Assembly: GCA_021808055.1 (NCBI GenBank)
Contig: JAKBCH010000001.1
Location: forward strand, 1 to 64,000
Length of the DNA: 64,000 nucleotides
Direction of reading: 5' to 3'
DNA from: Pseudomonadota bacterium
GTDB lineage: Bacteria; Pseudomonadota; Alphaproteobacteria; Acetobacterales; Acetobacteraceae
Both the position numbers and the translations under genes were made by a program. Every line of letters starts with the position of its first letter. The stretch's first letter is position 1. Below, piece after piece: positions 10,087 to 22,353 of this stretch. The notes under the pieces are model-generated. The model was not told the DNA's origin and did no database searches. It saw nothing but the letters and a program-made list of their open reading frames with translations.

Positions 10087-10724
10087 CAGAGCGTCTCCTC
10101 CGGCTGCTGTTCAGGCAGGGCCGCACCCGCGCCCAGCGGGGCACGCACCATGGCCAGGGTTTGCGCCGGGGTGCGGGCATGTTGCAGAGAAATATCCTGC
10201 TGCAAGGAGCGTTTGCGGTCCCGATGCGTCAGCACAATGGCACCGATCATCGCCACCAGCAGAATAACGCCGGAAAGCTGAAAGAGCGGCAGATACGAGG
10301 TGTAGATGAGCTGCCCCAGCGCCACCGTGTTGGAGACGTTATCCGGTGTGGGAAACAGCCTGTCGGCGCTGCCGGCGGGGGCTATGGCCCAGCTTCCGGC
10401 GATGAAGGCGAGCTCGGCAAACATGATGAGCGCCACCAGCGCGCCAACCGGCGCATAACGCTGAAAGCCTTCATGCAATGCCGCGAAATCCACATCCAGC
10501 ATCATCACGACGAACAGGAACAATACCGCGACCGCGCCGACATAAACGATGACCAGAACGAAGGCCAGAAACTCCGCACCGGCCAGCAGAAACAGCACCG
10601 CGGCGTTCACGAAGCCAAGGATGAGGAACAGCACCGCATGAACCGGGTTGCGGCTGGTCACCACCATCACCGCCGATGCCAGCAGGAAGAAGGAGACGAG
10701 ATAAAATGCGAGATTTTGGATCAT
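10086..10724 (-). CDS. nuoJ: NADH-quinone oxidoreductase subunit J
   Basis: Five-helix membrane subunit of complex I, 212 residues. The amino-terminal half carries [22 protein letters not shown] and [20 protein letters not shown], the strongly conserved pi-bulge helix region of NuoJ. The carboxyl tail (about residues 185-212) is Gln/Ala/Pro-rich and not conserved. ATG at 10724; 12 bases separate it from nuoI. Confidence 0.95.
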   Translation of the reverse strand: MIQNLAFYLVSFFLLASAVMVVTSRNPVHAVLFLILGFVNAAVLFLLAGAEFLAFVLVIVYVGAVAVLFLFVVMMLDVDFAALHEGFQRYAPVGALVALIMFAELAFIAGSWAIAPAGSADRLFPTPDNVSNTVALGQLIYTSYLPLFQLSGVILLVAMIGAIVLTHRDRKRSLQQDISLQHARTPAQTLAMVRAPLGAGAALPEQQPEETL

Positions 10725-10736
10725 GTTTCGCTGCCT

Positions 10737-11225
10737 TTACCGGTACGGCGCGTCCAGCTCGAGCCGTCTTGCCAGCTCCGGCTCCCAACGGTCGCCATTG
10801 TCCAGCAGCTTCTGCTTATCATAGAGAAGTTCCTCACGCGTTTCGGTCGCGTATTCAAAATTCGGCCCTTCGACGATGGCATCCACCGGGCAGGCTTCCT
10901 CGCACAAGCCGCAATAGATGCATTTCACCATATCGATATCGTAACGCGTAGTACGACGCGAGCCATCTTCGCGCGGCTCAGCCTCGATGGTGATGGCCTG
11001 GGCCGGGCAAACCGCCTCGCATAATTTGCAGGCGATGCAACGTTCCTCGCCATTGGGGTAACGGCGCAGCGCGTGCTCCCCCCGGAAACGGGCGGAGATG
11101 GGGTTCTTCTCGAACGGGTAGTTGATGGTCGCCTTGGGCCGGAAAAAATAGCGCAAGGTGATGCCAAGGCCGCAGAGAATTTCCCACAGCACCAGGCTCC
11201 ATGTCCAACGGAGGACCTTGTTCAT
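10737..11225 (-). CDS. nuoI: NADH-quinone oxidoreductase subunit I (2 [4Fe-4S])
   Basis: Ferredoxin-like peripheral-arm subunit that carries clusters N6a and N6b. The 162-residue protein has two CxxCxxCxxxCP motifs, [12 protein letters not shown] and [12 protein letters not shown], preceded by [18 protein letters not shown], the conserved approach to the first cluster. It lies between nuoJ and nuoH with short gaps on both sides. Confidence 0.97.
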   Translation of the reverse strand: MNKVLRWTWSLVLWEILCGLGITLRYFFRPKATINYPFEKNPISARFRGEHALRRYPNGEERCIACKLCEAVCPAQAITIEAEPREDGSRRTTRYDIDMVKCIYCGLCEEACPVDAIVEGPNFEYATETREELLYDKQKLLDNGDRWEPELARRLELDAPYR

Positions 11226-11237
11226 ACTACTACTTCC

Positions 11238-12239
11238 TTACGCATTAGGCAGCCAACCGGCATATTCCATTACCCCCGCCACCGCGACGAGATAGACGAG
11301 CGAGATGGGCAAAAACACTTTCCACCCCAGCGCCATCAGCTGGTCGTACCGGTAGCGCGGCAGCGTGGCGCGAACCCATACAAAAACAAACAAGCAGATG
11401 AGCACCTTGAGAAGGAACCACAGCACACCGCCGGGCAGAAACGGCAGCGGCGAGAGCCAGCCGCCGAGGAACAACACCGTGGTCATGCCGCTGATCATGA
11501 TCATATTCGCGTATTCGCCCAGGAAGAACAGCGCGAAGGACATGGCGCTGTATTCCACGAAGAATCCAGCGACAATTTCAGACTCGCCCTCGGCCAGGTC
11601 GAACGGCGCGCGGTTGGTTTCAGCCAGGCCTGAGATGAAGAAGATAACGAATAACGGAAACAGCGGCACCGCGAACCACAGATGCTTCTGCGCCAACACA
11701 ATGGCGTTGAGGTTGAGGCTGCCCGCAAGGATCAACACCGTGACAATCACGAAGCCCATGGAGACTTCGTAGGAGACCATCTGTGCGGCGGAACGCAGCG
11801 CGCCAAGAAAAGCGTATTTTGAGTTGGACGCCCAGCCCGCGACAACCACCCCGTAAACGCCAAGCGAGGAAACCGCGAAAAGATAGAGAATGCCGACATT
11901 GATGTTGGCAATGCCCCAGCCATTATTCACCGGAATCACCGCCCAGGCGATGATGGCGAGCCCGAAGGTGATCATCGGCGCCAGCACAAACAATATCTTG
12001 TCCGCCCCGGTGGGGATGATGGTTTCCTTGGTCAGCATCTTCAACGCATCAGCAAAAGGCTGCCAAAGCCCGAACGGACCCACCACATTCGGCCCCTTAC
12101 GGAGCTGAATGGCGCCCATCACCTTGCGCTCGAACCAGGTGAGGTAGGCCACGCCGATCAGCAGCGGCACCACCAGCGCCAGGGTTTTCAGAACCGTGAG
12201 GATCAATATCCCTAAATTCGTATCCCAAAACGGCATCAT
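11238..12239 (-). CDS. nuoH: NADH-quinone oxidoreductase subunit H
   Basis: Membrane subunit that forms the quinone chamber at the junction of the two arms of complex I. The 333-residue protein has about eight helices with the family motifs [39 protein letters not shown] and a loop with [20 protein letters not shown], which holds the conserved acidic residues near the quinone tunnel. The ATG overlaps the nuoG stop. Confidence 0.97.
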   Translation of the reverse strand: MMPFWDTNLGILILTVLKTLALVVPLLIGVAYLTWFERKVMGAIQLRKGPNVVGPFGLWQPFADALKMLTKETIIPTGADKILFVLAPMITFGLAIIAWAVIPVNNGWGIANINVGILYLFAVSSLGVYGVVVAGWASNSKYAFLGALRSAAQMVSYEVSMGFVIVTVLILAGSLNLNAIVLAQKHLWFAVPLFPLFVIFFISGLAETNRAPFDLAEGESEIVAGFFVEYSAMSFALFFLGEYANMIMISGMTTVLFLGGWLSPLPFLPGGVLWFLLKVLICLFVFVWVRATLPRYRYDQLMALGWKVFLPISLVYLVAVAGVMEYAGWLPNA

Positions 12240-14284
12240 TCCGCGGCCTCCGCAAGGGCAGGTTTATGGGCGGCAACGCAGGCAGCCATGGTTGGGCTGG
12301 AGCGGCTGATCACGTCCGTCTGGTAGTAGTTCGGCAGTAGCGGTTTAAACACCACGCCGTTGAGCGCACCTGCAGCTGGAGCGGTTGTGTCTGTTCCCGC
12401 AAACCGGCGGAATTCTTCAGAAAAAACAGGATATTCCGCGTTCAAATGCGCGCGCAACTGCGCCAGATCATCATAAGGCAGCGCATGGCCGAGATAAGCC
12501 GAGATGGCACGCAATATCCGCCAATCCTCACGCGCATCGCCGGGCGGTTTTACAGCAATATAGCCTTGCTGCACCCGGCCTTCGGTGTTCACGTAAACGC
12601 CGTCTTTTTCCGTGTAGGCGGCACCGGGCAGAATCACATCCGCCCGCGCCGCACCGGCATCGCCATGATGGCCCTGATAGATCACGAACGTATTGGCGGG
12701 AATTTCGCGCACGGCCTCGGCATCCGCACCCAGCAGCCACAACACATCAGCGCCGCCCGCAAGCAGCGCCTTCGCGTCCATCGCGCCCTCACCCGGCAGG
12801 AAGCCGATATCCAGCGCGCCAACACGCGATGCCGCATGGTGCAACACATTAAAGCCATGCCATTCGGGCGTAAGCATGTTGAACTGCGCGGCGAGCTTCC
12901 AGGAAGCCGCGTGAACGGCGGCACCCTCTGGCCCGGCCAACGCGCCCGCACCCAGAATCACCATCGGCCTGGCGGCGTTCTTCAGCACATCAGCGAAAGA
13001 ATGCGAACCATCCAGCAACGCCTGGAGCGCCTCCGCGCCCTCTCCCAGATGCTCGAACTTATACGTCAGGTCAGCCGCGTTGCCGATGACGCCAACCTTG
13101 AAGCCGCCAGCCAACCAGCGTTTACGGATACGTGCATTCAACACCGGCGCTTCGTGGCGCGGGTTGCTGCCGATGATCAGCAGCGCGTCAGCTTCCTCAA
13201 TTCCGGCGATGGCGGAATTGAAAAGGTAAAACGCCCGCTTGGAGGCATCGAAATTTGAACCATCAATCCGGCAGTCGATATTCTTGCTGCCCATGGCCGC
13301 GAAGAATTCCTTCAACGCCAGCATGGATTCGACATCCGCGAGGTCTCCGGCCAGCGCGCCCATTTTGGCGGGGGCGGCGGCTTTCACCTTGGCGGCAATG
13401 GCAGCGAAAGCTTCTTCCCAGCTTGCAGCCCGCAATTTGCCCTTTTCACGAATCCAGGGGCGGTCCAGCCGGCGGCGCTTCAGGCCATCCACCGAGAAGC
13501 GGGATTTATCGCCCAGCCATTCCTCGTTCACATCATCATTGATGCGCGGCAGAATACGAAGCACTTCGGCACCACGGGCATCGATGCGGATATTCGCCCC
13601 CAGCGCGTCCAGCACGTCGATGCTGTCAGTCTTGCGCAGCTCCCACGGGCGGGCGGTGAAGGCATAAGGCTTGGAGGTGAGCGCACCAACCGGGCAAAGA
13701 TCGATGATATTGCCGGAGAGTTCGGAGGTGAGCGCCTTTTGCACATACGTGCCGACCTTGGTTTCCTCACCGCGCTGGGTGGCACCCAGCTCGGCCACAC
13801 CCGCCACTTCGGTGGTGAAGCGAATGCAGCGCGTGCAATGGATGCAGCGTGTCATCGTGGTGCGCACCAGCGGGCCCCAATCAGGCTGTGCCACGCTGCG
13901 CTTGTCTTCCTCATAGCGCGAGGTGTCGCGGCCATAGGCCACGGCTTCATCCTGCAAATCGCATTCACCGCCCTGGTCGCAGATCGGGCAATCCAGCGGG
14001 TGGTTGATCAGCAGAAATTCCATTACGCCACGGCGGCCCTTGCGGACCATTTCGCTATCCGTATGCACCACCATGCCATCCGCAACCGGCTGGCCGCAGG
14101 AGGCGACTGGTTTCGGCGGCATCTTCTCAATTTCCACAAGGCACATGCGGCAATTTCCCGCGATGGAAAGCCGTTCATGGTAGCAGAAACGTGGAATTTC
14201 GATGCCTGCGGCTTCGCATGCCTGGATCACGGTCGAGCCGTTCGGAACCTCGACCTCGATGCCATCGATTGTGAGCTTGGCCAT
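12236..14284 (-). CDS. nuoG: NADH-quinone oxidoreductase subunit G
   Basis: Large iron-sulfur subunit of the peripheral arm. The 682-residue protein starts with a [2Fe-2S] ferredoxin domain ([15 protein letters not shown]), then the His-ligated cluster motif with [18 protein letters not shown], then two [4Fe-4S] motifs ([12 protein letters not shown] and the downstream [12 protein letters not shown]), followed by a degenerate molybdopterin-oxidoreductase-like domain that binds no cofactor in this family. Length is typical of alphaproteobacterial NuoG, shorter than in E. coli. Starts at ATG 14284, three bases after nuoF ends. Confidence 0.96.
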   Translation of the reverse strand: MAKLTIDGIEVEVPNGSTVIQACEAAGIEIPRFCYHERLSIAGNCRMCLVEIEKMPPKPVASCGQPVADGMVVHTDSEMVRKGRRGVMEFLLINHPLDCPICDQGGECDLQDEAVAYGRDTSRYEEDKRSVAQPDWGPLVRTTMTRCIHCTRCIRFTTEVAGVAELGATQRGEETKVGTYVQKALTSELSGNIIDLCPVGALTSKPYAFTARPWELRKTDSIDVLDALGANIRIDARGAEVLRILPRINDDVNEEWLGDKSRFSVDGLKRRRLDRPWIREKGKLRAASWEEAFAAIAAKVKAAAPAKMGALAGDLADVESMLALKEFFAAMGSKNIDCRIDGSNFDASKRAFYLFNSAIAGIEEADALLIIGSNPRHEAPVLNARIRKRWLAGGFKVGVIGNAADLTYKFEHLGEGAEALQALLDGSHSFADVLKNAARPMVILGAGALAGPEGAAVHAASWKLAAQFNMLTPEWHGFNVLHHAASRVGALDIGFLPGEGAMDAKALLAGGADVLWLLGADAEAVREIPANTFVIYQGHHGDAGAARADVILPGAAYTEKDGVYVNTEGRVQQGYIAVKPPGDAREDWRILRAISAYLGHALPYDDLAQLRAHLNAEYPVFSEEFRRFAGTDTTAPAAGALNGVVFKPLLPNYYQTDVISRSSPTMAACVAAHKPALAEAAE

Positions 14285-14287
14285 GGC

Positions 14288-15580
14288 TTACTCCGCCGCC
14301 TGCGCCGCCACCGGCGGCTGATAATCGGTCGCGCGGGCTTCCACTTCCGGTCGGAAGGCGCGCATCATGCCCTGGATCGGCCAGGAAGCCGCCTCACCAA
14401 ACGCGCAGATCGTGTGGCCCGCCACCTGGGTCGTCACCTGCTCCAGCAGATGAATATCCGCAAGGCTCGCCCTGTTCTGCACAATCCGGTCCATCTGGCG
14501 CATCATCCAGCCTGTGCCTTCACGGCACGGCGTACACTGGCCGCAGCTTTCATGCTTGAAGAATTTCGACAAACGCCAGATGGCCTTCACTACATCCACT
14601 GATTTATCCATGACGATGATGGCACCCGAACCCATCATGCTTTTCGAGGCCGCCAGGCTGTCGAAATCCATAATCTGGGTATCGCACATCGCCTTGTTCA
14701 GCACGGGGGAAGACGCACCGCCGGGGATGATGGCCTGAAGATTATCCCAACCGCCACGCACGCCACCTGCATGTTTCTCGATCAGTTCACGCAGCGGAAT
14801 GCCGAGTTCTTCCTCGACATTGCAGGGGTTGTTCACGTGACCGGAGATGCAGAAAATTTTCGTGCCTGCATTTTTTGGGCGGCCAAGCCCCGCGAACCAG
14901 GCGGCACCGCGGCGCATAATGGTTGGAACACCCGCGATGGTTTCCACGTTGTTCACCGTGGTCGGGCAGCCATAAAGCCCCATCGCCGCCGGGAAAGGCG
15001 GCTTCATCCGCGGCATACCCTTTTTGCCTTCCAGGCTTTCCAGCATCGCGGATTCTTCACCGCAAATGTAAGCGCCGGCGCCACGCTGCAGCACGAGGTC
15101 AAAATCCCACCCCGAGCCTGCCGCATTCTTGCCCAACAAACCCGCTTCATAGGCTTCGTCGATTGCAGCCTGGAGAACCACAGCCTCGTTATAATATTCG
15201 CCGCGAATATAGATGAACGCCTTGTTAGCCCCCATCGCGAAGCTCGCGATCAACGCGCCTTCAATGAGCTTGTGCGGCTCATTGCGCATGATATCACGAT
15301 CCTTGCAGGTGCCAGGCTCGGATTCATCAGCATTGATAACAAGGTATGAAGGCCGCCCATCGCTCTGCTTGGGCATGAAGGACCATTTCATGCCGGTGGG
15401 GAACCCTGCCCCCCCGCGCCCGCGCATACCCGAGGCTTTCATTTCCTCGATCAGCGCGTCGCGCCCGCGCGCGATGATCTCCGCTGTGCCGTTCCAGTCA
15501 CCGCGCATCCGCGCTTGCGCCAGTGTCCAGCCTTTCTGGCCGTAGAGATTTTGATAGATGCGGTCTGAATCGTTCAGCAT
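14288..15580 (-). CDS. nuoF: NADH-quinone oxidoreductase subunit F
   Basis: NADH-binding flavoprotein subunit with FMN and cluster N3. The 430-residue protein has [17 protein letters not shown] (FMN site), [32 protein letters not shown] (NADH/FMN) and [12 protein letters not shown], the [4Fe-4S] motif. The ATG at 15578-15580 gives the family start [15 protein letters not shown] longer open frame upstream runs into nuoE and is not used. Confidence 0.97.
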   Translation of the reverse strand: MLNDSDRIYQNLYGQKGWTLAQARMRGDWNGTAEIIARGRDALIEEMKASGMRGRGGAGFPTGMKWSFMPKQSDGRPSYLVINADESEPGTCKDRDIMRNEPHKLIEGALIASFAMGANKAFIYIRGEYYNEAVVLQAAIDEAYEAGLLGKNAAGSGWDFDLVLQRGAGAYICGEESAMLESLEGKKGMPRMKPPFPAAMGLYGCPTTVNNVETIAGVPTIMRRGAAWFAGLGRPKNAGTKIFCISGHVNNPCNVEEELGIPLRELIEKHAGGVRGGWDNLQAIIPGGASSPVLNKAMCDTQIMDFDSLAASKSMMGSGAIIVMDKSVDVVKAIWRLSKFFKHESCGQCTPCREGTGWMMRQMDRIVQNRASLADIHLLEQVTTQVAGHTICAFGEAASWPIQGMMRAFRPEVEARATDYQPPVAAQAAE

Positions 15581-15584
15581 CAGC

Positions 15585-16211
15585 TCATTCCTCGGCAGCT
15601 TTGTTGGAGAGCAGAGACGTTTGCCCCGATGCCGGGGCGGAGGATGGGCGCCCACCCAGCGAGCCCGCCGGCGGCAATGGCTTACCGGCGCGCAGATCGT
15701 TGATCAGCGTCTCGGTCTTGGCCGCGTCCATATCCTCAAAATAATCGTCGTTTACCTGCAAAACCGGCGCGTTGACGCACGCCCCCAGGCACTCAACCTC
15801 TTTCAAGGTGAACAGCCCGTCCTCGCTGGTCTCGCCAAAATTCTTGATTCTGCCAGCGGATTTGCAAGCGTGCACAACCTCGTCTGAGCCGCGCAGCCAG
15901 CACGGCGTAGTGGTGCAAACCTGGAGATGATATTTGCCCACCGGCTCCAGGTTGAACATGGTGTAGAAGGTTGCGACCTCATAAACCCGCATGGGTGGCA
16001 CACCGAGAATCTCGGCCACCTTATCCATCGCCGCACGCGGCAGCCAGATGGAGCCTGTTTGCGCCCCCATCTGCCTCTGCGCCAGATCGAGCAGCGATTT
16101 CACCGCACTCATCTGTCTGCCTTCCGGATATTTCTTAATCGCCTTCTCCACCAACTTCATGTTGGCTTCGGTAAAAGCGAAGCTAGTCGGGTTTGCGTGC
16201 GTGTTGCTCAC
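15585..16211 (-). CDS. nuoE: NADH-quinone oxidoreductase subunit E ([2Fe-2S])
   Basis: Thioredoxin-fold [2Fe-2S] subunit (cluster N1a) paired with NuoF. The 208-residue protein shows the ligand pairs [12 protein letters not shown] and [16 protein letters not shown]. It starts with a GTG at 16209-16211 that overlaps the nuoD stop (GTGA). The last 40 or so residues form a Pro/Ala/Ser-rich tail often present in alphaproteobacterial NuoE. Confidence 0.95.
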   Translation of the reverse strand: MSNTHANPTSFAFTEANMKLVEKAIKKYPEGRQMSAVKSLLDLAQRQMGAQTGSIWLPRAAMDKVAEILGVPPMRVYEVATFYTMFNLEPVGKYHLQVCTTTPCWLRGSDEVVHACKSAGRIKNFGETSEDGLFTLKEVECLGACVNAPVLQVNDDYFEDMDAAKTETLINDLRAGKPLPPAGSLGGRPSSAPASGQTSLLSNKAAEE

Positions 16212-17410
16212 CGGTCTATCTCACCAAAAACAATGTCGAGCGATCCCAGGATCGCCACCATGTCGGCCAGCATATGGCCCTTGCAAAGCTTCTCCGCCGC
16301 CTGAAGATGCGAAAAACCCGTCGCACGTATTTTGCAACGATAAGGCCGGTTGGTGCCATCCGCTTGCAGGTACACGCCAAACTCGCCCTTCGGCGCTTCA
16401 ACCGCCGTGTAGGTCGCACCCGCGGGCACGTGATAGCCTTCGGTGTAGAGCTTGAAGTGATGGATCAACGCTTCCATCGAATGCTTCATCTCAGCGCGCG
16501 TGGGTGGCGTGATCTTACGGTCCTGCACCTTCACCGGGCCCGGTTTCATTTTCGCCAGAGCCTGTTTGACGATTTTTAAACTCTCCCGCATCTCCGCCAT
16601 ACGGACGAGGTAGCGGTCGTAAGAATCGCCGTGTTTGCCAACAGGAACGTCGAACTCCACCTCGGCATATTTATCGTAAGGCTGGGCGCGGCGCAGATCC
16701 CACGCGACACCAGAGCCGCGCAGAGACGGGCCGGTGAAGCCCCAGGCCAGCGCATCCTCAGCCGAGATCACGCCGACATCAACCAGGCGCTGCTTGAAAA
16801 TGCGGTTGCCGTTGAGAAGGTTCTCCATCTCATCGATGAATTTCGGAAATTCATTGGCCCAGGCAAGAATATCTTCCGCCAACCCAGCAGGCAGATCCTT
16901 CGATACACCGCCAGGACGGAAATAATTAGAATGGAAACGTGCGCCCGAAGCCGCCTCGTAAAACGAAAGCAGCTTTTCACGCTCCTCATACATCCACAAG
17001 GACGGCGAGATCGCGCCGCAATCCAGCGCAAAATGGCTGACATTGAGAAGATGATTGAGCACGCGGGTAAGTTCCGCGAACATCACGCGAATCCACTGCG
17101 CGCGCTCCGGCGCTTCCACGCCCAGCAGCTTCTCCGTAGCGAGAGCAAAAGCATGTTCGCAACTCATCGGCGAGACGTAATCCAGCCGGTCGAAATACGG
17201 CACCGCCTGCATATAGCTCTTATATTCGATCAGTTTCTCAGTGCCACGATGCAGCAGCCCGATATGCGGGTCGCAACGCTCGATCACCTCGCCATCCATC
17301 TCCATAATCAGGCGCAGCACGCCATGCGCGGACGGATGCTGCGGACCAAAATTAATGGTGTGGCTGTCGACTTCGAAAACCGTTTTCGTCGGCGGTGCGG
17401 TCTCGCTCAT
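16208..17410 (-). CDS. nuoD: NADH-quinone oxidoreductase subunit D
   Basis: 49-kDa-type subunit that lines the quinone site with NuoB. The 400-residue protein has [50 protein letters not shown] and a carboxyl end FGEIDR, all diagnostic. The ATG overlaps the nuoC stop. It is separate from NuoC, not fused as in E. coli. Confidence 0.97.
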   Translation of the reverse strand: MSETAPPTKTVFEVDSHTINFGPQHPSAHGVLRLIMEMDGEVIERCDPHIGLLHRGTEKLIEYKSYMQAVPYFDRLDYVSPMSCEHAFALATEKLLGVEAPERAQWIRVMFAELTRVLNHLLNVSHFALDCGAISPSLWMYEEREKLLSFYEAASGARFHSNYFRPGGVSKDLPAGLAEDILAWANEFPKFIDEMENLLNGNRIFKQRLVDVGVISAEDALAWGFTGPSLRGSGVAWDLRRAQPYDKYAEVEFDVPVGKHGDSYDRYLVRMAEMRESLKIVKQALAKMKPGPVKVQDRKITPPTRAEMKHSMEALIHHFKLYTEGYHVPAGATYTAVEAPKGEFGVYLQADGTNRPYRCKIRATGFSHLQAAEKLCKGHMLADMVAILGSLDIVFGEIDR

Positions 17411-18036
17411 GAGCGGCTCCTGTTCACCTTCTCATCGCCGGGCAGCAAGGTCATGCCTTCCCATGGCGAGAGGAAATCAAAATTCCGGAATTCCTGCGTC
17501 AGCTTCACTTTGTCGTACACAACCGCCTTGCGGTCTTCGTCGTAATGAACCTCGACATAACCGGTGAGCGGAAAATCCTTACGCAGAGGATGCCCTTCAA
17601 ACCCGTAATCACTGAGGATACGGCGATGATCTTCCAAGCCCTCGAAGCTGATGCCGAATAAATCCCACACCTCGCGCTCCCACCAGGCCGCACAGGGCCA
17701 GAGGTCGCTCACGGAGGCAACAGGCGTGTTTGCATCGGTGGTTACAATCACGCGCACGCGCTCATTCCGGGTGACGGAAAGCAGGTTGTAAACCACCTCG
17801 AACCGCTCCGCGCGCTCCGGGTAATCCACGCCGCAAATATCCATAACCTGCTGAAAAGCGAATTGGTCACGCAGGGTTTTCAGCAGCGCATGGGCAGACC
17901 CGCGCGGCGTTTCCAGCACAATTTCACCTAGCAGGCGCTGTGCCCGGGTTACGCCAGCAAGAGCGCCCAAAGTCTCCAACACCACATCCACGGGCGCAGC
18001 CGGAACCTCTGCTTCTGTTTGGGTTTCTTCAGCCAC
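17407..18036 (-). CDS. nuoC: NADH-quinone oxidoreductase subunit C
   Basis: 30-kDa-type peripheral subunit. The 209-residue protein contains [15 protein letters not shown] and the signature with [20 protein letters not shown] followed by [15 protein letters not shown]. The longer open frame runs back through nuoB; the start used is GTG 18034-18036, which overlaps the nuoB stop by eight bases and gives the usual length. Confidence 0.92.
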   Translation of the reverse strand: MAEETQTEAEVPAAPVDVVLETLGALAGVTRAQRLLGEIVLETPRGSAHALLKTLRDQFAFQQVMDICGVDYPERAERFEVVYNLLSVTRNERVRVIVTTDANTPVASVSDLWPCAAWWEREVWDLFGISFEGLEDHRRILSDYGFEGHPLRKDFPLTGYVEVHYDEDRKAVVYDKVKLTQEFRNFDFLSPWEGMTLLPGDEKVNRSRS

Positions 18037-18592
18037 GCAGCACCGTCCCCGTCCGCCGAATTTTCTTCTGCAATTGCATGATGCCGTAAACCAGCGCCTC
18101 CGCCGTGGGCGGGCAACCGGGCACATACACATCCACCGGCACAATCCGGTCCACGCCGCGCACCACGGAATAGGAGTAATGATAATAGCCGCCGCCATTG
18201 GCGCAGCTACCCATGGAGATCACCCAGCGCGGCTCGGGCATCTGGTCGTAGACCCGGCGCAGAGCTGGCGCCATTTTGTTGGTCAGCGTACCGGCCACAA
18301 TCATCACGTCAGACTGGCGCGGTGAAGCGCGCGGGATAATGCCAAACCGGTCGAGGTCGTAACGCGGCATGTAAGCGTGGATCATCTCCACCGCGCAGCA
18401 GGCCAGGCCGAAGGTCATCGGCCACAGGCTGCCGGTGCGCGCCCAGTTCACAACCTTGTCGATATTGGCGACGATAAAGCCTTTTCCGGCAAGCTCGCCG
18501 GTGATGCCCTTAATCACGGCATCCTGTTCCGCGCCGGGGGAAAGCTGCTCCCTGTTCCAGGCGAGCTCAGCGCTGTTTGTGGCTATGGTCAT
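18029..18592 (-). CDS. nuoB: NADH-quinone oxidoreductase subunit B
   Basis: Carries the terminal cluster N2 that hands electrons to quinone. The 187-residue protein has the adjacent cysteines in [11 protein letters not shown], then [20 protein letters not shown] and [13 protein letters not shown], the four ligand positions expected. An amino-terminal stretch of about 25 residues precedes the conserved core. Follows nuoA by four bases. Confidence 0.97.
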   Translation of the reverse strand: MTIATNSAELAWNREQLSPGAEQDAVIKGITGELAGKGFIVANIDKVVNWARTGSLWPMTFGLACCAVEMIHAYMPRYDLDRFGIIPRASPRQSDVMIVAGTLTNKMAPALRRVYDQMPEPRWVISMGSCANGGGYYHYSYSVVRGVDRIVPVDVYVPGCPPTAEALVYGIMQLQKKIRRTGTVLRG

Positions 18593-18596
18593 GCCA

Positions 18597-18962
18597 TCAC
18601 TCCCAATTTAATGCGCCCTTGTTCCACTCATATATGAAACCAACGGTTAACACGCCGAGAAAACCCATCATCGACCAGAACCCAAGCAGGCCGACGCGGC
18701 CGAGTGAAACCGCCCAGGGGAACAGAAAGGCGACCTCAACGTCAAAAATAATGAACAGAATTGCCACGAGATAATACCGCACATCGAAACGGCGGCGCGC
18801 ATCGCCAAATGCCTCGAAGCCGCATTCATACGCAGAAAGTTTATCAGGGTAAGGTTTCTGTTTGGCTGCGAGCAAAGAGCCAAACACGAATGCCACACCC
18901 AAAACAGCGGCAAGGGCAACGAAAATGAGAATAGGAAAATACTGCGCTAGGCTTAGCTGCAC
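18597..18962 (-). CDS. nuoA: NADH-quinone oxidoreductase subunit A, first gene of the nuo operon
   Basis: Three-helix membrane subunit, 121 residues. Contains [39 protein letters not shown], with the conserved Cys loop and acidic residues. The GTG at 18960-18962 is chosen over upstream codons in the frame because AGGAG lies about eight bases before it and it gives the normal family length. No gene lies upstream for 190 bases, so the operon promoter should be within 18963-19153. Confidence 0.93.
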   Translation of the reverse strand: MQLSLAQYFPILIFVALAAVLGVAFVFGSLLAAKQKPYPDKLSAYECGFEAFGDARRRFDVRYYLVAILFIIFDVEVAFLFPWAVSLGRVGLLGFWSMMGFLGVLTVGFIYEWNKGALNWE

Positions 18963-19153
18963 CTGCTCATCTCCTTGATCGCGCCAGGGCGGCGAACTGC
19001 CGCGCCCGAATGAATTTGCTTCCGCCGTGTCGCACCGCAACAGGTTCTGGTCAAGCCTACCCGGACGATACAGACGCACGGCGCACCATAGCAATGCGGA
19101 GTGTGGTTTCCACGCCTCATCGGCAAACTATTCGATTTTAAGGAATACAGGAA

Positions 19154-19230
<77 letters not shown>

Positions 19231-19324
19231 TTAAGGTGGCCGCCGTTTACTTGGCATTCAAATCAGCGTCAAGCCGATGAAGCACAAACTACGACGAATA
19301 ATCTGTGGATGACTGGAGATGGTA

Positions 19325-19399
19325 TGGTGGGCGGTGACGGTTTCGAACCGCCGACCCTCTCGGTGTAAACGAGACGCTCTACCGCTGAGCTAACCGCCC
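19325..19399 (-). tRNA. tRNA-Val (TAC)
   Basis: Minus-strand cloverleaf of 75 bases: acceptor GGGCGGT/ACCGCCC, D arm GCTCAGCGGTAGAGC, anticodon stem TCTCG/CGAGA with loop TTTACAC (anticodon TAC), T loop TTCGAAA, discriminator A and encoded CCA. It follows the HU terminator. Confidence 0.96.
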
Positions 19400-19404
19400 T
19401 GAAA

Positions 19405-19437
19405 CAATAAAACAGGAGGGGCGGCAGACGCCGCCCA
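19405..19437 (-). terminator. terminator after hup
   Basis: On the minus strand GGGCGGC pairs with GCCGCCC around a GTCT loop, followed shortly by CTCCTGTTTTATT. Intrinsic terminator between the HU gene and tRNA-Val. Confidence 0.7.
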
Positions 19438-19450
19438 CCCCGAAGCAGAA

Positions 19451-19723
19451 TTAGTTAACCGCATCCTTCAGCGTTTTGCCAGGCTTGAAGCGGACAGACG
19501 TGGAAGCCGGAATATCAATCTCTTCGCCGGTGCGCGGGTTACGGCCCTTGGAGGCCTCACGCGCAGCAGTGGCGAAGGTGCCAAAGCCGACCAGCCGCAC
19601 TTCTTCCTTCTTCATCAGCGTCTTTTCAATCGCGCCAAACACAGCGTCCACCACCTCGGCGGCCTTGGCCTTGGAAAGATCAGTATCTTCAGCCACAGCG
19701 GCGATCAGATCATTTTTGTTCAC
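19451..19723 (-). CDS. hupB: HU family DNA-binding protein
   Basis: Small nucleoid protein that bends and packages DNA. The 90-residue product has NKNDLIAAVAEDTDLSKAKA, the core GFGTFATAAREASKGRNPRTGE and the beta-arm ending in PGKTLKDAV, which is HU rather than IHF by its NPRTG arm tip. The GTG at 19721-19723 is preferred because GGGAG lies eight bases before it; a TTG two codons upstream is too close to that site. It follows lon, the usual order in many proteobacteria. Confidence 0.93.
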   Translation of the reverse strand: MNKNDLIAAVAEDTDLSKAKAAEVVDAVFGAIEKTLMKKEEVRLVGFGTFATAAREASKGRNPRTGEEIDIPASTSVRFKPGKTLKDAVN

Positions 19724-19787
19724 GGGCAAAACTCCCTGTTGTCGGTTGGAATAACGGGCTTGTCCGCGGACCTAGCGGGCAGACCAC

Positions 19788-19829
19788 AAAAAAAGGTGGC
19801 GCGCGGTCTTAACCAAACTGCGCGCCACC
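19788..19829 (-). terminator. terminator after lon
   Basis: Perfect 10-bp stem on the minus strand, GGTGGCGCGC with GCGCGCCACC, loop of 15 bases, followed by seven Ts. It separates lon from hup, so HU probably has its own promoter in 19730-19787. Confidence 0.85.
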
Positions 19830-19848
19830 CGTCAAACGCAATGCGCTG

Positions 19849-22260
19849 CTAATGCGGCAGCGAAGCCACAACAACCCCATCCGGCGTCTTGGCAAGCTCC
19901 TCCAGCGTGTCGTCCCATTCAATCGGCTCCGGCGCGTGAACCAGGGCACGGGCAATCACCTCATCCACGTGGCTGACCGGAAAAATGGCCAGGTTTTTTT
20001 TCACATTGTCTGGAATTTCAACGAGATCCTTCTCATTATCCTTCGGGATAACAACGGTGGTGATCCCCGCGCGCAGCGCCGCCAGCAACTTTTCCTTCAA
20101 CCCGCCGATCGGCAAAACCCGCCCGCGTAACGTAATCTCGCCGGTCATGGCAATATCCTTACGGATCGGTATGCCGGTGATGGCGGAGACGATGGATGTG
20201 GCCATGGCGATGCCTGCGGAGGGGCCATCTTTCGGAGTCGCACCTTCCGGCACGTGCACATGGATGTCCCGCTTATCAAAATAAGGGGGCTTAATGCCAA
20301 ACTGGGTGGCCCGCGAACGGATATAGGAATACGCCGCGGCCACGCTTTCCTTCATCACATCGCCAAGCTGGCCGGTTTGCTTAATGGCACCTTTGCCAGG
20401 AAGCAGCACGGATTCGATCGTTAGAATCTCACCGCCAACCTCGGTCCAGGCCAGGCCCGTGACCACACCCACCATATCCTCCGCCTCGGTCTCGCCGTAA
20501 CGGAATTTCGGCACACCCGCGAACTTCTCCAGGTTTTTCTTGGTGATACCCACCTTCTTGGTTTTCGCGGTCACGATCTCCTTCACCGCCTTGCGGGCCA
20601 GGGTGGCGATCTCGCGCTCCAGGTTGCGTACGCCGGCTTCGCGGGTATGGGTACGCACCAGCTCCAACAGCGCCTCCTCAGAGACCGACCATTCTTCCTT
20701 CTTCAGCCCATGCGCCTCGGATTGCTTGGGCAGCAGATGCCGCTTGGCAATCTCCACCTTCTCATCCTCGGTGTAGCCAGGAATACGGATGATCTCCATG
20801 CGGTCCAGCAGCGGCTGGGGCATACGCAGTGTATTGGCGGTGGTCACGAACATCACGTCTGAAAGATCGTAATCGACCTCCAGATAGTGATCCGCAAATG
20901 TCGCGTTCTGTTCGGGGTCCAGCACCTCCAGCAACGCCGAGGCCGGGTCGCCGCGCCAATCCGCACCCAGCTTGTCGATTTCATCCAGCAGGAACAGCGG
21001 GTTGGAGGTTTTCGCCTTCTTCATGCCCTGGACGATCTTGCCCGGCATAGAGCCAATATAGGTGCGCCGGTGGCCGCGAATCTCGGCCTCGTCCCGCACA
21101 CCACCCAGCGACATCCGCACGAACTGCCGGCCTGTGGCTTTGGCGATGGATTTGCCAAGTGAGGTTTTGCCAACGCCCGGCGGCCCAACTAGGCAAAGAA
21201 TCGGCCCGCGCACTTTCGGGCTACGCGCCTGCACCGCGAGATATTCAACGATGCGCTCTTTAATCTTATCCAGGCCAAAATGATCGGTATCGAGAATCTT
21301 TTCCGCCTCGATCACATCATTCTTGATCTTGCTCTTTTTCTTCCAGGGGATACCGACGATCCAATCCAGATAATTGCGCACCACCGTGGCTTCGGCACTC
21401 ATCGGGCTCATGGAGCGCAGCTTCTTCAGCTCGCCCATCGCTTTTTCGCGCGCTTCCTTCGTCAGCTTCGTGGCTTTTATCTTTTCTTCCAGCTCGGCGG
21501 TCTCGTCCTTGCCGTCCTCGCCCTCGCCCAGCTCTTTCTGAATCGCCTTCAACTGCTCGTTCAGGTAATATTCGCGCTGGGTTTTCTCCATCTGCCGCTT
21601 CACGCGGTTGCGGATTTTCTTTTCCACCTGGAGCACGCCGATCTCGGCCTCCATGTGATTGAACACCCGTTCCAGCCGCTCGGCCGTGCTGTCCAGCTCC
21701 AGCAATTCCTGACGCTCAGAAATTTTCAGGCCAAGATGGCTCGCCACCGTGTCGGCCAGCTTGGAAGGGCTTTCGATCTGGTTGACCGAAACCAGCACTT
21801 CCGGCGCGATCTTCTTGTTCAGCTTGATATACTGCTCGAACTGCGCCACCACGGTGCGGCCCAGCGCCTCAACCTCCTTGGTCTCGGCACCGCTATCTTC
21901 AACCAGCTCAGCCTCAACTTCGAAGAAATCCTCGGTGGATTTAAAATCGGTGATCTTCGCGCGGCGCAGCCCTTCCACCAGCACCTTCACAGTGCCATCG
22001 GGCAGCTTCAACAACTGCAAAATCGTGGAAACGGTGCCGACACGGTAAATATCATCCGCCGCCGGGTCATCCTGGGCGGCGTTTTTCTGCGCCACCAGCA
22101 GAATCTGCTTATCTTCCTTCATCACGCTTTCCAGCGCGCGCACAGATTTCTCGCGCCCAACAAACAGCGGCACGATCATGTGTGGAAACACCACGATATC
22201 GCGCAGCGGCAGCACCGCGAGGGTCTCCATGGGCGATCCGGGTATCTTAACGTCTGACAT
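19849..22260 (-). CDS. lon: ATP-dependent protease La (Lon)
   Basis: Cytoplasmic AAA+ serine protease that degrades damaged and regulatory proteins. The 803-residue protein has the N-terminal substrate domain ([20 protein letters not shown]), a coiled-coil linker, the AAA+ module with [11 protein letters not shown] and LLDEIDKLG, and the protease domain with catalytic Ser681 in DGPSAGIAM and Lys724 in GGLKEK, the same spacing as E. coli Ser679/Lys722. AAAGGA precedes the ATG by seven bases. In the cluster tig-clpP-clpX-lon-hup. Confidence 0.98.
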   Translation of the reverse strand: MSDVKIPGSPMETLAVLPLRDIVVFPHMIVPLFVGREKSVRALESVMKEDKQILLVAQKNAAQDDPAADDIYRVGTVSTILQLLKLPDGTVKVLVEGLRRAKITDFKSTEDFFEVEAELVEDSGAETKEVEALGRTVVAQFEQYIKLNKKIAPEVLVSVNQIESPSKLADTVASHLGLKISERQELLELDSTAERLERVFNHMEAEIGVLQVEKKIRNRVKRQMEKTQREYYLNEQLKAIQKELGEGEDGKDETAELEEKIKATKLTKEAREKAMGELKKLRSMSPMSAEATVVRNYLDWIVGIPWKKKSKIKNDVIEAEKILDTDHFGLDKIKERIVEYLAVQARSPKVRGPILCLVGPPGVGKTSLGKSIAKATGRQFVRMSLGGVRDEAEIRGHRRTYIGSMPGKIVQGMKKAKTSNPLFLLDEIDKLGADWRGDPASALLEVLDPEQNATFADHYLEVDYDLSDVMFVTTANTLRMPQPLLDRMEIIRIPGYTEDEKVEIAKRHLLPKQSEAHGLKKEEWSVSEEALLELVRTHTREAGVRNLEREIATLARKAVKEIVTAKTKKVGITKKNLEKFAGVPKFRYGETEAEDMVGVVTGLAWTEVGGEILTIESVLLPGKGAIKQTGQLGDVMKESVAAAYSYIRSRATQFGIKPPYFDKRDIHVHVPEGATPKDGPSAGIAMATSIVSAITGIPIRKDIAMTGEITLRGRVLPIGGLKEKLLAALRAGITTVVIPKDNEKDLVEIPDNVKKNLAIFPVSHVDEVIARALVHAPEPIEWDDTLEELAKTPDGVVVASLPH

Positions 22261-22353
22261 ATTTCATTCCTTTGGTCTCCCATCTGCCCAGAAGAGGCAC
22301 AGAACGGGGTGCCGTTTAACGGCCACAATCGACATATCGGCAGGCAATCGTTT